Part shown: positions 1 to 7,572 of the stretch, in pieces
Numbering within the stretch: position 1 is the stretch's first letter
How the letters are laid out: each line of letters starts with the position of its first letter
Assembly (NCBI RefSeq): GCF_000768705.1
Contig: NZ_AVPJ01000004.1
Span: forward strand, 186,001-250,000
Origin: Knoellia sinensis KCTC 19936
GTDB taxonomy: Bacteria > Actinomycetota > Actinomycetes > Actinomycetales > Dermatophilaceae
Direction: 5' to 3'
Length of the DNA: 64,000 bases
Program-made: the position numbers and the translations under genes
Notes under the pieces: model-generated
Told to the model about the DNA's origin: nothing
Databases searched by the model: none
The model's input: only the letters and a program-made list of their open reading frames with translations

Positions 1-429
1 GGCCGAGTCCTGCTCGCCATCCGCGACAACCCGGCTCGGGCCCGTGCTCTGGGCTACGACGTCGAGCGCTACAAGATCATGGTGTTCGTCATCTCGGCAG
101 GCATCGCAGGCCTCGCCGGCGGCGTCTTCTCCGTGAGCCACGGGTTCGCCTCACTCCAGGAACTCGTCTGGACGACGTCCGGCAAGGTCGTGCTCATGAC
201 CGTCCTCGGCGGCATCGGCACCCTCTGGGGTGGCCCGCTCGGCGCCGCAGTCGTCGTGCTCCTCGAGGACCAGCTTGCGTCCTCCGGCTTCAACGGCATC
301 GGCATCATCACCGGCGCGATCTTCATCATCATCGTCCTGCTGTTCCGCAAGGGCATCTGGGGAACGGCCGCCGACTTCATCGAGCGGATCCGGAGTGGCA
401 TGGCATCGAGGGGGCGCGGCGATGCTTGA
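1..429 (+). CDS. Branched-chain amino-acid ABC transporter permease (LivM type), 3' part
   Basis: The reading frame is open from base 1, so the start lies outside the window; 142 codons are seen. The visible part begins with an AIRDNPARARALGYDVERYK stretch, the cytoplasmic coupling segment typical of LivM-type permeases. Hydrophobic helices follow, with the VLGGIGTLWGGPLGAA glycine-rich stretch and a final IGIITGAIFIIIVLLF helix. LivM proteins form half of the membrane channel that imports branched-chain amino acids or related compounds such as amides or urea. The substrate cannot be read from this fragment. The stop codon overlaps the start of the downstream dehydrogenase by 8 bases, so the two are probably co-translated. 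That hints at import and catabolism of one substrate, but this is inference. Confidence 0.85.
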   Translation, partial: GRVLLAIRDNPARARALGYDVERYKIMVFVISAGIAGLAGGVFSVSHGFASLQELVWTTSGKVVLMTVLGGIGTLWGGPLGAAVVVLLEDQLASSGFNGIGIITGAIFIIIVLLFRKGIWGTAADFIERIRSGMASRGRGDA

Positions 430-1171
430 CGGGCGGACCGCGCTCGTCACCGGTGCGGGCAGCGGGATCGGTGCGGCGGTGGTCGAACGTCTGGCCGCCG
501 AGGGAGCGCACGTGCACGCAGTCGACATCGACAAGGGCGCGCTCGACGAGCTGGTCTCACGGGTCGGGGGCGAGAAGGTCACGCCCTGGGTCGTCGACCT
601 CTCGGACCTCAATGCGCACGACGCGCTGCCCACGGACGTGGACGTCCTCGTGAACAACGCGGGCATCCAGCACGTCGCTCCGGTCCACGAGTTCCCGGTC
701 GAGGAGTTCGAACGGATCCACCGGATCATGCTGCTCTCGCCGTTCCGGCTCGTGCGTGCGTGCCTTCCCCACATGTATGCCGGTGGGTGGGGTCGCGTGG
801 TCAACATCTCGTCGGTGCACGGACTGCGAGCCAGCGGGTTCAAGTCGGCCTATGTGGCTGCCAAGCATGGACTCGAGGGGCTGAGCAAGGTGGTCGCCCT
901 CGAGGCCGGAGACAAGGGCGTCACGAGCAACTGCGTCAACCCGGCCTACGTCCGGACTCCCTTGGTGGAGAAGCAGGTGGCCGACCAGGCGAGGACGCAC
1001 GGCATCGCCGAGTCGGAGGTCCTCGAGAAGGTCATGCTGACGCCGGTGGCCGTCAAGCGGCTCATCGAGCCTCCCGAGGTCGCGGACCTGGTGGCGTTCC
1101 TCTGCGGTCCGTCGTCGAACTCGATCTCCGGATCGTCGTTCACCATGGACGGCGGCTGGACCGCCCACTGA
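422..1171 (+). CDS. Short-chain dehydrogenase, probable 3-hydroxybutyrate dehydrogenase
   Basis: This is a 249-residue classical SDR. It has the NAD-binding TGAGSGIG motif at residues 10-17, NNAG at about 78-81, catalytic Ser near 131, and YVAAK (Tyr144, Lys148). The C-terminal part, with NCVNPAYVRTPLVEKQ and a PSSNSISGSSFTMDGGW end, is like D-3-hydroxybutyrate dehydrogenases (3-hydroxybutyrate + NAD = acetoacetate + NADH). I chose ATG 422, which overlaps the permease stop, because the SDR fold begins directly after it; the frame is open further upstream but that part is not SDR-like. Cytoplasmic. SDR substrate calls are unreliable, so a different hydroxyacid or alcohol is possible. Transcription ends in the strong palindromic hairpin that starts 4 bases after the stop. 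Confidence 0.8.
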   Translation: MLDGRTALVTGAGSGIGAAVVERLAAEGAHVHAVDIDKGALDELVSRVGGEKVTPWVVDLSDLNAHDALPTDVDVLVNNAGIQHVAPVHEFPVEEFERIHRIMLLSPFRLVRACLPHMYAGGWGRVVNISSVHGLRASGFKSAYVAAKHGLEGLSKVVALEAGDKGVTSNCVNPAYVRTPLVEKQVADQARTHGIAESEVLEKVMLTPVAVKRLIEPPEVADLVAFLCGPSSNSISGSSFTMDGGWTAH

Positions 1172-1174
1172 AAG

Positions 1175-1241
1175 GCAGTCGAGAGTAGAAGAAGTCCCGC
1201 CTCAGCCATGCTGAGGCGGGACTTCTTCTACTCTCGACTGC
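1175..1241. terminator. 32-bp perfect palindromic hairpin between convergent genes
   Basis: Arms 1175-1206 and 1210-1241 are perfectly complementary over 32 bp around a 3-base loop (CAT). The stem contains AGAAGAAGTCCCGCC and its complement. It fills the gap between two convergent stop codons (1171 and 1247), so it probably acts as a bidirectional terminator. It is much longer than ordinary terminators, and a close relative with the same arm and loop lengths occurs at 53395-53461. Confidence 0.8.
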
Positions 1242-1246
1242 TTGTG

Positions 1247-2380
1247 TCAGGTGCGTTTGCGGGAGGACGTCACGGTGAACTTGCTCGTGCGCTCGACCTG
1301 CCTGGTGGAGCCGATGACCCTGTCGAGAATGGGCCGGTAGTTCAGGGGCGAGTTCCAGACGGCCCAGAGTTCGCCCCCGGGTTCGAGGACGCGGCCGGCG
1401 TCGGCGAAGAGTCGCTCGGCCAGGCCGGTGTGGACGGCGGCACCAACGTGGAAGGGTGGATTGAGGATGATGAGTTGGGCCGACGAGTCCAGCTCCGACT
1501 CCAGCCCATCAGCGCGGGACACGGTGACGCGATCGCTGAAACCGTTGGCATCAGCCGTTGCTCGCGCCGAAGCGACGGCAGCGGCCGACTGATCGGTCGC
1601 GAGGACCTGCACCTCCGGGCGTGCGAGCGCCAGGGCGCTTGCGACGACCCCGTTGCCGCAGGCGAGGTCAATGGCTCGCTCTGCCGTCCTCATCGAGGAC
1701 AGGTGGTCGAGGAGGAGCCGGGTCCCGATGTCGACCGTGGTCCCGGCGAAGACCCCGCCGTGTGCGACCAGCGTGAGGCCGACATCGTCGTGATGCTGCC
1801 GTCGCGGCCAGGTCACGGTCACACCCGCACGTGGCCGCCCGGCGTGAAGCACGCGGGACTTCTGACGGGCGAGGCTGGCACTCACGGTCTGGAACGACTG
1901 CAGGAGAACGTCATTCATCGACCGGGACATGTGCTTGACCCGGCCGCCAGCCACAACGCGCACGTCTGGGTGGCCATGAGCCGCGACGAGCTGGGCGATC
2001 TCGTCCAACTCATCGAGGGAGCGGGGGAGTTGCACGAGGACAAGACGCGCGCCATCGACGAGTGACGCGTCGAGCGGAAGGTGCGTGAACGGCATACCGG
2101 ATTCGCCGCGACCCAACCCACGGCGAGCGGCGTTGGCGAGGAGCGCACGCTCACCGAGGATCCCGTCCTGATGGACGCGCACCCGGCTCGCACCGGCCTC
2201 GAGGGCCCCGAGCGTGAGAGCCCCGTGGCGATCGCCGATGACGACGACGTCCCCGACCTCCCGGACCAACGCTCCGGCCTCGTCGAGGATCAGCCGATCG
2301 CTGGCGTCCCACGCCAGCAGGTTGGCCGCCTCGACGTCCGGCCAGCGGCGCAGGTCGCCCCAGTCAGAACTCAAGGTCAA
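1247..2380 (-). CDS. Class I SAM-dependent methyltransferase, RsmC/RlmG type (rRNA guanine-N2)
   Basis: The protein has 377 residues and two halves. The N-terminal half is a degenerate methyltransferase-like domain. The C-terminal half is catalytic, with the SAM loop AIDLACGNGVVASALAL and the substrate motif LIILNPPFHVG. NPPFH-type motifs mark the RsmC/RlmG enzymes that methylate the N2 of guanines in 16S or 23S rRNA. Which site is modified here cannot be told. The start is TTG at 2380, overlapping the TGA stop of the upstream murA-like gene (TTGA), so translation is probably coupled. The C-terminus is basic (TVTSSRKRT), fitting RNA contact. Confidence 0.8.
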   Translation of the reverse strand: MTLSSDWGDLRRWPDVEAANLLAWDASDRLILDEAGALVREVGDVVVIGDRHGALTLGALEAGASRVRVHQDGILGERALLANAARRGLGRGESGMPFTHLPLDASLVDGARLVLVQLPRSLDELDEIAQLVAAHGHPDVRVVAGGRVKHMSRSMNDVLLQSFQTVSASLARQKSRVLHAGRPRAGVTVTWPRRQHHDDVGLTLVAHGGVFAGTTVDIGTRLLLDHLSSMRTAERAIDLACGNGVVASALALARPEVQVLATDQSAAAVASARATADANGFSDRVTVSRADGLESELDSSAQLIILNPPFHVGAAVHTGLAERLFADAGRVLEPGGELWAVWNSPLNYRPILDRVIGSTRQVERTSKFTVTSSRKRT

Positions 2381-3912
2381 ATGTCGCGGAAGATCTCGAT
2401 GGTCGCGCCGAGAGCGTTGAGACGCTCAGCGAGGTCCTCATAGCCACGGTTGATGACATAGACGTTGCGCAGCACCGACGTGCCATTGGCGGCGAGCATC
2501 GCGAGGAGCACGACCACGCCCGGACGCAATGCTGGCGGGCACATGACCTCGGCCGGGCGCCACTTCGCTGTGCGCCCCGTGATCATCACGCGGTGGGGGT
2601 CGAGCAGCTGCACCTGGGCGCCAACCTTGGTCAGCTCGGTGAGATAGATGGCGCGGTTCTCGTAGACCCAGTCGTGGATCATCGTCGTGCCCTCGGCGCA
2701 GGCTGCGATGAGCGCGAAGAAGGGCAGGTTGTCGATGTTGAGCCCGGGGAAGGGCATCGGTGCGATCTTGTCGATCGGGGCCGTGAGCTTGCTCGGCAGG
2801 ATCGTGATGTCGGCCAGGCGGGTGTGGCCGTTCTTGGCGAGGTACTCGTCCGAGATCTCGTACTGCAGGCCCATCCCGTCCAGCGTGGCGAGCTCGATCT
2901 CGAGGAACTCGATCGGAGCACGCTCGATCGTGATCGAGGACTCCGTGACGACGGCGGCGGCGATGAGGCTCATGGCCTCGATCGGGTCCTCACTGGGGGA
3001 GTAGTCGACGTCGACGTCGATCGACTCCAGGCCGGTGACCGTGAGCGTGGTCGTGCCGATGCCCTCGATCTTGACGCCGAGGCGCTCGAGGAAGAAGCAC
3101 ACGTCCTGGACCATGTAGTTCGAGGAGGCGTTGCGGATGACTGTCGTGCCCGGGTTCAGGGCGGCCGCGAAGAGGACGTTCTCGGTGACCGTGTCGCCAC
3201 GCTCGGTGAGGACGATGGGCTTGTCGGGGGTCTTGCTCTTGTCGACCTTGGCCTCGTAGAAGCCGTGCGTCGCTGCCACGTCAAGGCCGAACGACTGCAA
3301 CGTCATCAGGTGCGGCTCAACGGTGCGCGTGCCGAGGTCACAGCCACCGGCGTAGGGCAGGGAGAACGTGTCGAACTGGTGGAGCAGCGGACCGAGGAAC
3401 ATGATGACGGTGCGGGTGCGACGGGCCGCGGCCACGTCGATGGCGCCGAGGTCGAGCGTCGCCGGCGGGATGATCTCGAGGTCGCTCGTGCCGTCGAGCC
3501 AGCGCACCTTGACTCCCATCGAGGTGAGGACCTCGATGATCCGGTTGACCTCCTCGATGCGCGCGAGGTTGCGCAGGGTCGTGCGCCCCTTGTTGAGCAG
3601 CGCGGCGCAGAGGAGGCCGACAGCCGCGTTCTTGGACGTCTTGACGGGGATGGAGCCGGACAGCTTGGCGCCGCCGACGATCCGCAGGTGCTGGGGGCCG
3701 CTGTGGCCGAGGGAGACGAACTCACTGCCGAGCGTCTCGCCGACGCGGGCGAGCATCTCGAGGCTGAGGTTCTGGCGGCCCTGTTCGATGCGGGCGACGG
3801 CACTCTGGCTCGTGCCGAGCTTGTCGGCGAGCTCATTCTGGGTCAGGCCCTGGTGGCGTCGCGCGTCCCTGATCAGGGTGCCGATCCGGGTGAGGTAGCT
3901 GGACTCAGTCAT
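2377..3912 (-). CDS. HTH-MurA fusion: UDP-GlcNAc 1-carboxyvinyltransferase with N-terminal DNA-binding domain
   Basis: The 511-residue protein starts with a Cro/CI-type helix-turn-helix (about residues 8-62, LTQNELADKLGTSQSAVARIEQGR region). A full EPSP-synthase-like MurA domain follows. MurA moves enolpyruvate from PEP to UDP-N-acetylglucosamine, the first committed step of peptidoglycan synthesis. The Lys-Asn pair (K94, N95 in KTSKNAA) and the loop cysteine (C191 in GGCDLGTR) match the catalytic residues of MurA. The loop that holds the general-base Asp reads FPGLNID rather than the usual FPTD form, so the enzyme is diverged. The gene is followed by a coupled rRNA-type methyltransferase. 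The fusion could let the protein sense cell-wall precursors and regulate its own or other genes; that is inference. A conventional murA is not in the window. Confidence 0.85.
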   Translation of the reverse strand: MTESSYLTRIGTLIRDARRHQGLTQNELADKLGTSQSAVARIEQGRQNLSLEMLARVGETLGSEFVSLGHSGPQHLRIVGGAKLSGSIPVKTSKNAAVGLLCAALLNKGRTTLRNLARIEEVNRIIEVLTSMGVKVRWLDGTSDLEIIPPATLDLGAIDVAAARRTRTVIMFLGPLLHQFDTFSLPYAGGCDLGTRTVEPHLMTLQSFGLDVAATHGFYEAKVDKSKTPDKPIVLTERGDTVTENVLFAAALNPGTTVIRNASSNYMVQDVCFFLERLGVKIEGIGTTTLTVTGLESIDVDVDYSPSEDPIEAMSLIAAAVVTESSITIERAPIEFLEIELATLDGMGLQYEISDEYLAKNGHTRLADITILPSKLTAPIDKIAPMPFPGLNIDNLPFFALIAACAEGTTMIHDWVYENRAIYLTELTKVGAQVQLLDPHRVMITGRTAKWRPAEVMCPPALRPGVVVLLAMLAANGTSVLRNVYVINRGYEDLAERLNALGATIEIFRDI

Positions 3913-3919
3913 GCGTTCC

Positions 3920-3947
3920 AGAGTATGTCAGATATGAGATAACGCAA
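3920..3947 (-). promoter_or_regulatory. Probable sigma-70-type promoter of the HTH-murA gene
   Basis: On the minus strand TTGCGT (3947-3942) and TACTCT (3925-3920) are separated by 16 bases, in an AT-rich patch that is rare in this GC-rich sequence. The -10 ends only about 7 bases before the ATG at 3912, so the transcript would have a very short leader or none. Confidence 0.45.
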
Positions 3948-3969
3948 GCCGAGCGCGCCCGGAAAGGCC

Positions 3970-4007
3970 AGCGGCCGGCATACCCATTCCTCGGTATGCC
4001 GGCCGCT
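3970..4007. terminator. Terminator hairpin built from GGCATACC/GGTATGCC
   Basis: A perfect 15-bp stem (3970-3984 with 3993-4007) encloses an 8-base loop. It lies just after the fadB stop (4021, minus strand) and upstream of the murA promoter, so it should end the fadAB transcript. The stem holds the heptamer GGCATAC and its complement, the dispersed motif described in the findings. Confidence 0.8.
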
Positions 4008-4020
4008 CGCCGTTGCGTGA

Positions 4021-6162
4021 TCAGGCAGGAACGCTGGCCGCGCCTGCCGGAAGGAACCGCTGTCCGACGACCTTCTCGGAGATGCCCTCACGGTCGAGCA
4101 AGGGGGTGAGACCACCGTTCCAGAACTGGAAGCCGGCACCCGTGATGAGCGCGAGGTCGATGTCCATCGGCGCCTGTGCGACGCCCTCCTTGAGCATGAG
4201 GCCGACCTCCTCGGCGAGGACGGACAGGATCCGCTCGCGAACCTGGGCAACGTCGAGTTCGACCGGGTTCGCGGGGGCGATGAAGGCTGCCTCGACCTCG
4301 GGGTCGACGACCGGCTTGCCGTCGACGATCTGGTAGTAGCCCGGCTTCTTGAGCTCGACCATCTTCTGGAGGTTGGGCGAGACGTGGAAGCGGTCGCCGA
4401 AGGCCCGGTGCAGGGTCTCGCTGTTGTGCAGCGCGATCGCCGGGCCCACGAGGCCGAGGAGGACGAACGGCGGCATCGGTGCGAGACCGGCGACGGCCTT
4501 CTCCGCGACCTGCACCGGCGTGCCCTCGTCGACGATCTTGCTGAACTCGCCCATGAAGCGGCCCAGCAGACGGTTGACGATGAAGGAGGCCGAGTCCTTG
4601 ACGAGGATCGTCGTCTTCTTCAGACCCTTGCCCGTGGCGAACGCCGTCGCGAGCGCGGCGTCGTCGGTCTTGTCACCGGGGATGATCTCGAGCAGAGGCA
4701 TGACGGCCACCGGGTTGAAGAAGTGCAGACCCACGACCCGCTCGGGGTGCTGGAGCTCCTCAGCCATCTCGGTGATCGAGAGCGAGCTCGTGTTCGAGGC
4801 CAGGATGCACTCGGGGGAGACGACAGCCTCGACCTCGGCCCAGACCTGCTTCTTGACCGACATCTCCTCGAAGACGGCCTCGATGACGAGGTCGGCGTCG
4901 GCGAAGCCGTCCTTGGTCGTCGATCCGGTGACGAGGCTGGTGAGGTGGTTGGCGCGGTCGCGCCCGATCTTGCCGGCCTCGAGGGACTTGGCGATCTCGG
5001 CGTGCACATAGGCAACACCCTTGGCCACTCGCTCCTCGTCCAGGTCGGTCATGACGACCGGAACACGCAGGTTGCGGGCGAAGAGGAGCGCCAGCTGGCT
5101 GGCCATGAGGCCGGCGCCGACGACACCGACCTTGGTGACCTTGCGGGCCAGGGCCTTGTCGGGCGCACCGGCCGGGCGCTTGGCCCGACGCTGCACGAGG
5201 TCGAAGGAATACAGACCGGCGCGAAGCTCGTCGGCCATGAGGAGGTCGGCCAGGGCCTGGTCCTCAGCGGCGAACGCCTCGTCGCGCGTGGCGGTGCGGG
5301 CGGCCTCGACGAGTTCGAGCGCGCGCAGCGGACCGGGGGAGCGGCCGGCGGTCTTGGCGAGCACGAGGCCCTTGGCGGTCTTGAGGGCGGCGCCCCACTC
5401 GGCCTCGTCGCGCGAGACCTCGGGACGCTCGACCTTCACCTCACCGGTGACGACCTTGCCCGCCCACGCGATTGACTCCTCGAGGAAGTCGGCCGGCTCG
5501 AGCAGGAGGTCGGCGATGCCGAGCTTGAAGGCTGCCGGACCGCTGAGCATCTTGTTCATGTTCATCGGGTTCTCGATGATGACCTTGAGCGCGTTGGCCG
5601 GACCGACGAGGTTGGGCAGGAGGTAGCAGCCGCCCCAGCCGGGGACGAGCCCGAGGAAGGTCTCGGGCAGCGCAAGGGCCGGGACCGCTCCACTGATGGT
5701 GCGGTAGTCGGCGGCGAGCGCGACCTCGACACCGCCACCCATGGCGGCGCCGTTGATGAACGCGAACGTCGGGACCGGCAGGTCCATGATGGCGCCGAAG
5801 GCCTTGTGTCCGGACTGGGCGATCGCGAGGGCCTGTTCGCGGCTGGCGACGCCAGGGACTCCGGTGAGGTCGGCGCCGACGGCGAAGATGAACGGCTTGC
5901 CGGTGAGGCCGACCGCCTGGATCTCGCCGGCCTCGGCGCGCGTGCGCAGGCTGTCGACGACGCCCTGGAGCTCCGCGATGCCCTCGGGTCCGAACGTGTT
6001 GGGCTTGGTGTGGTCGAAGCCGTTGTCGAGCGTGATGAGTGCCAGCGTGCCGGCGTCCCCGGCGAGGGCGACGTCCTGGACGAGTGCGTGGGTCACGACC
6101 TCGCCGCGAGCTTCACGGGCCTCGGAAGCCTGGGGTGTCTTGGTGATGGTGGTGTCGGCCAT
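4021..6162 (-). CDS. fadB: Fatty-acid oxidation alpha subunit: enoyl-CoA hydratase / 3-hydroxyacyl-CoA dehydrogenase
   Basis: This is a 713-residue bifunctional beta-oxidation enzyme. The N-terminal crotonase domain (about residues 15-210) carries AAMGGGVEVALAADYR and the glutamate of LPETFLGLVPGWGG. The NAD-binding dehydrogenase domain begins near residue 325 with VGVVGAGLMASQLALLF, has the catalytic region VVGLHFFNPVAVMPLLEII, and is followed by C-terminal 3HCDH repeats. It hydrates enoyl-CoA and oxidises the 3-hydroxyacyl-CoA for the thiolase encoded just upstream. I chose ATG 6162 (MADTTIT) over an upstream in-frame start because an AAGGA site precedes it and it leaves only 1 base after the fadA stop. 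Cytoplasmic, forming the trifunctional complex with FadA. Confidence 0.93.
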   Translation of the reverse strand: MADTTITKTPQASEAREARGEVVTHALVQDVALAGDAGTLALITLDNGFDHTKPNTFGPEGIAELQGVVDSLRTRAEAGEIQAVGLTGKPFIFAVGADLTGVPGVASREQALAIAQSGHKAFGAIMDLPVPTFAFINGAAMGGGVEVALAADYRTISGAVPALALPETFLGLVPGWGGCYLLPNLVGPANALKVIIENPMNMNKMLSGPAAFKLGIADLLLEPADFLEESIAWAGKVVTGEVKVERPEVSRDEAEWGAALKTAKGLVLAKTAGRSPGPLRALELVEAARTATRDEAFAAEDQALADLLMADELRAGLYSFDLVQRRAKRPAGAPDKALARKVTKVGVVGAGLMASQLALLFARNLRVPVVMTDLDEERVAKGVAYVHAEIAKSLEAGKIGRDRANHLTSLVTGSTTKDGFADADLVIEAVFEEMSVKKQVWAEVEAVVSPECILASNTSSLSITEMAEELQHPERVVGLHFFNPVAVMPLLEIIPGDKTDDAALATAFATGKGLKKTTILVKDSASFIVNRLLGRFMGEFSKIVDEGTPVQVAEKAVAGLAPMPPFVLLGLVGPAIALHNSETLHRAFGDRFHVSPNLQKMVELKKPGYYQIVDGKPVVDPEVEAAFIAPANPVELDVAQVRERILSVLAEEVGLMLKEGVAQAPMDIDLALITGAGFQFWNGGLTPLLDREGISEKVVGQRFLPAGAASVPA

Positions 6163-6163
6163 C

Positions 6164-7375
6164 TCAGGCGTCCTTCCCGTAGTCGGCGTGGTGCGGGTTC
6201 TCCCAGATGACGGAGCCACCCATGCCGATGCCGATGCACATGGCAGTGAGGCCGTAGCGGACCTCGGGGTGCTCCTTGAACTGCGCGGCGAGCTGGGTCA
6301 TGAGGCGGACGCCGGAGGAGGCGAGCGGGTGACCCGTGGCGATGGCGCCGCCGTACTCGTTGACGCGGGGGTCGTCGTCGGCGATGCCGAAGTGGTCGAG
6401 GAACGCGAGCACCTGCACGGCGAAGGCCTCGTTGAGCTCGAACAGACCGATGTCCTCGATGGTGAGGCCGGCCTTGGCCAGGGCCTTCTCGGTCGCGGGA
6501 ACCGGGCCGATGCCCATGACCTCTGGCTCGACGCCGACGAAGCCGAACGACACGAGGCGCATCTTGACCGGGAGACCAAGCTCCTCGGCCGTGGCCTCGG
6601 ACGCGAGGATGCATGCGGTGGCACCGTCGTTGAGACCAGCCGCATTGCCCGCGGTGACGGCGCCGTGGGGGCGGAACGGCGTCTTGAGCTTGGCCAGTTC
6701 GTCCATCGTCGTGCCGGGGCGCGGCGGCTCGTCCTGGGTGGCGAGACCGGCGCCGCGCTCGGAGTGGCGCGTGGCCATCGGCACGAGGTCGGGCTGGATC
6801 TTGCCAGCCTCGTAGGCCTTCGCCAGCTTGGTCTGACTGCCGACGGCGAACGCGTCGGAGCGCTCCTTGGTGAGCTGCGGGAAGCGGTCGTGCAGGTTCT
6901 CGGCCGTGTTGCCCATGGAGAGGGCGGACTGGTCCACGAGCTTCTCGCCAATGAGCCGCGGGTTGGGGTCGATGCCCTCACCCATGGGGTGGCGCCCCAT
7001 GTGCTCGACGCCGCCGGCGATGGCGATGTCATAGGCGCCGTAGCCGATCGAGGACGCCACGTTGGTCACGGCAGTCATCGCGCCCGCGCACATGCGGTCG
7101 ACGGAGTAGCCGGGGGTCGTGTTCGGCAGCCCTGAGAGGAGTGCGGCCAGGCGGCCGAGCGTCAGGCCCTGGTCGCCGATCTGGGTCGTCGCGGCGATGG
7201 CGACCTCCTCGACGCGGTCCTTGGGGAGCTGCGGGTTGCGCTTGAGGAGTTCGCGGATGCAGCGGACGACGAGGTCATCGGCGCGGGTCTGGGCATACAT
7301 GCCCTTCTCGCCGGCCTTGCCGAACGGTGTGCGCACGCCGTCGACGAAGACGACCTCATTCAGGGTGCGGGGCAC
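6164..7375 (-). CDS. fadA: Acetyl-CoA acyltransferase (beta-ketothiolase)
   Basis: The 403-residue degradative thiolase cleaves 3-ketoacyl-CoA to acetyl-CoA and a shortened acyl-CoA. All three active-site elements are present: nucleophile Cys in VDRMCAGAMTAV, NEAFAVQ, GGAIATGHPLASSG, and the second Cys in AMCIGIGMGG. I chose GTG 7375 (VPRTLNEVVFVDG): an AGAGAGG ribosome site lies about 7 bases upstream, and earlier in-frame codons run into the operator. It is first in the fadA-fadB operon, downstream of an 18-bp palindrome at 7420-7437 that is a likely repressor site. Confidence 0.93.
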   Translation of the reverse strand: MPRTLNEVVFVDGVRTPFGKAGEKGMYAQTRADDLVVRCIRELLKRNPQLPKDRVEEVAIAATTQIGDQGLTLGRLAALLSGLPNTTPGYSVDRMCAGAMTAVTNVASSIGYGAYDIAIAGGVEHMGRHPMGEGIDPNPRLIGEKLVDQSALSMGNTAENLHDRFPQLTKERSDAFAVGSQTKLAKAYEAGKIQPDLVPMATRHSERGAGLATQDEPPRPGTTMDELAKLKTPFRPHGAVTAGNAAGLNDGATACILASEATAEELGLPVKMRLVSFGFVGVEPEVMGIGPVPATEKALAKAGLTIEDIGLFELNEAFAVQVLAFLDHFGIADDDPRVNEYGGAIATGHPLASSGVRLMTQLAAQFKEHPEVRYGLTAMCIGIGMGGSVIWENPHHADYGKDA

Positions 7376-7419
7376 GGTGGGCCTCTCTGGTCGGAGATGG
7401 ATGGTGCTCCGCACAGGCT

Positions 7420-7437
7420 ACTAAGCGCCCGCTTAGT
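7420..7437. promoter_or_regulatory. Palindromic operator upstream of fadAB
   Basis: ACTAAGCG and CGCTTAGT form a perfect 8-bp inverted repeat around CC, 45 bases upstream of the fadA start. Short palindromes of this shape are typical binding sites of TetR-family repressors that respond to acyl-CoA. The regulator that binds it is not identified; the TetR gene at 49013-49780 has a different palindrome in front of it. Confidence 0.6.
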
Positions 7438-7508
7438 CAGGTATGCCGTGTGGCCGTGAGAGCCGTCACCTCACCTCCCGCCGTGGCTGCGTCCGCGGAC
7501 CCCACCCA

Positions 7509-7556
7509 CAACGTCAGCGTGGATGGTTGCTAGAGGCGCCGTTGACGCTGACGTTG
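7509..7556 (-). terminator. Hairpin downstream of rnd
   Basis: CAACGTCAGCGT (7509-7520) and ACGCTGACGTTG (7545-7556) form a perfect 12-bp inverted repeat with a 24-base loop. It lies just after the RNase D stop at 7573 on the minus strand. The long loop and lack of a T-run make this a moderate terminator call. Confidence 0.5.
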
Positions 7557-7572
7557 CGAGGAGGGGCGCAGG

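Noticed and set aside
2593-3942. Open frame of 449 codons antisense to the HTH-murA gene
   Set aside because: Low-complexity Arg/Glu/Asp/Gly composition typical of a GC-rich shadow frame, while the minus strand codes for a clear MurA.
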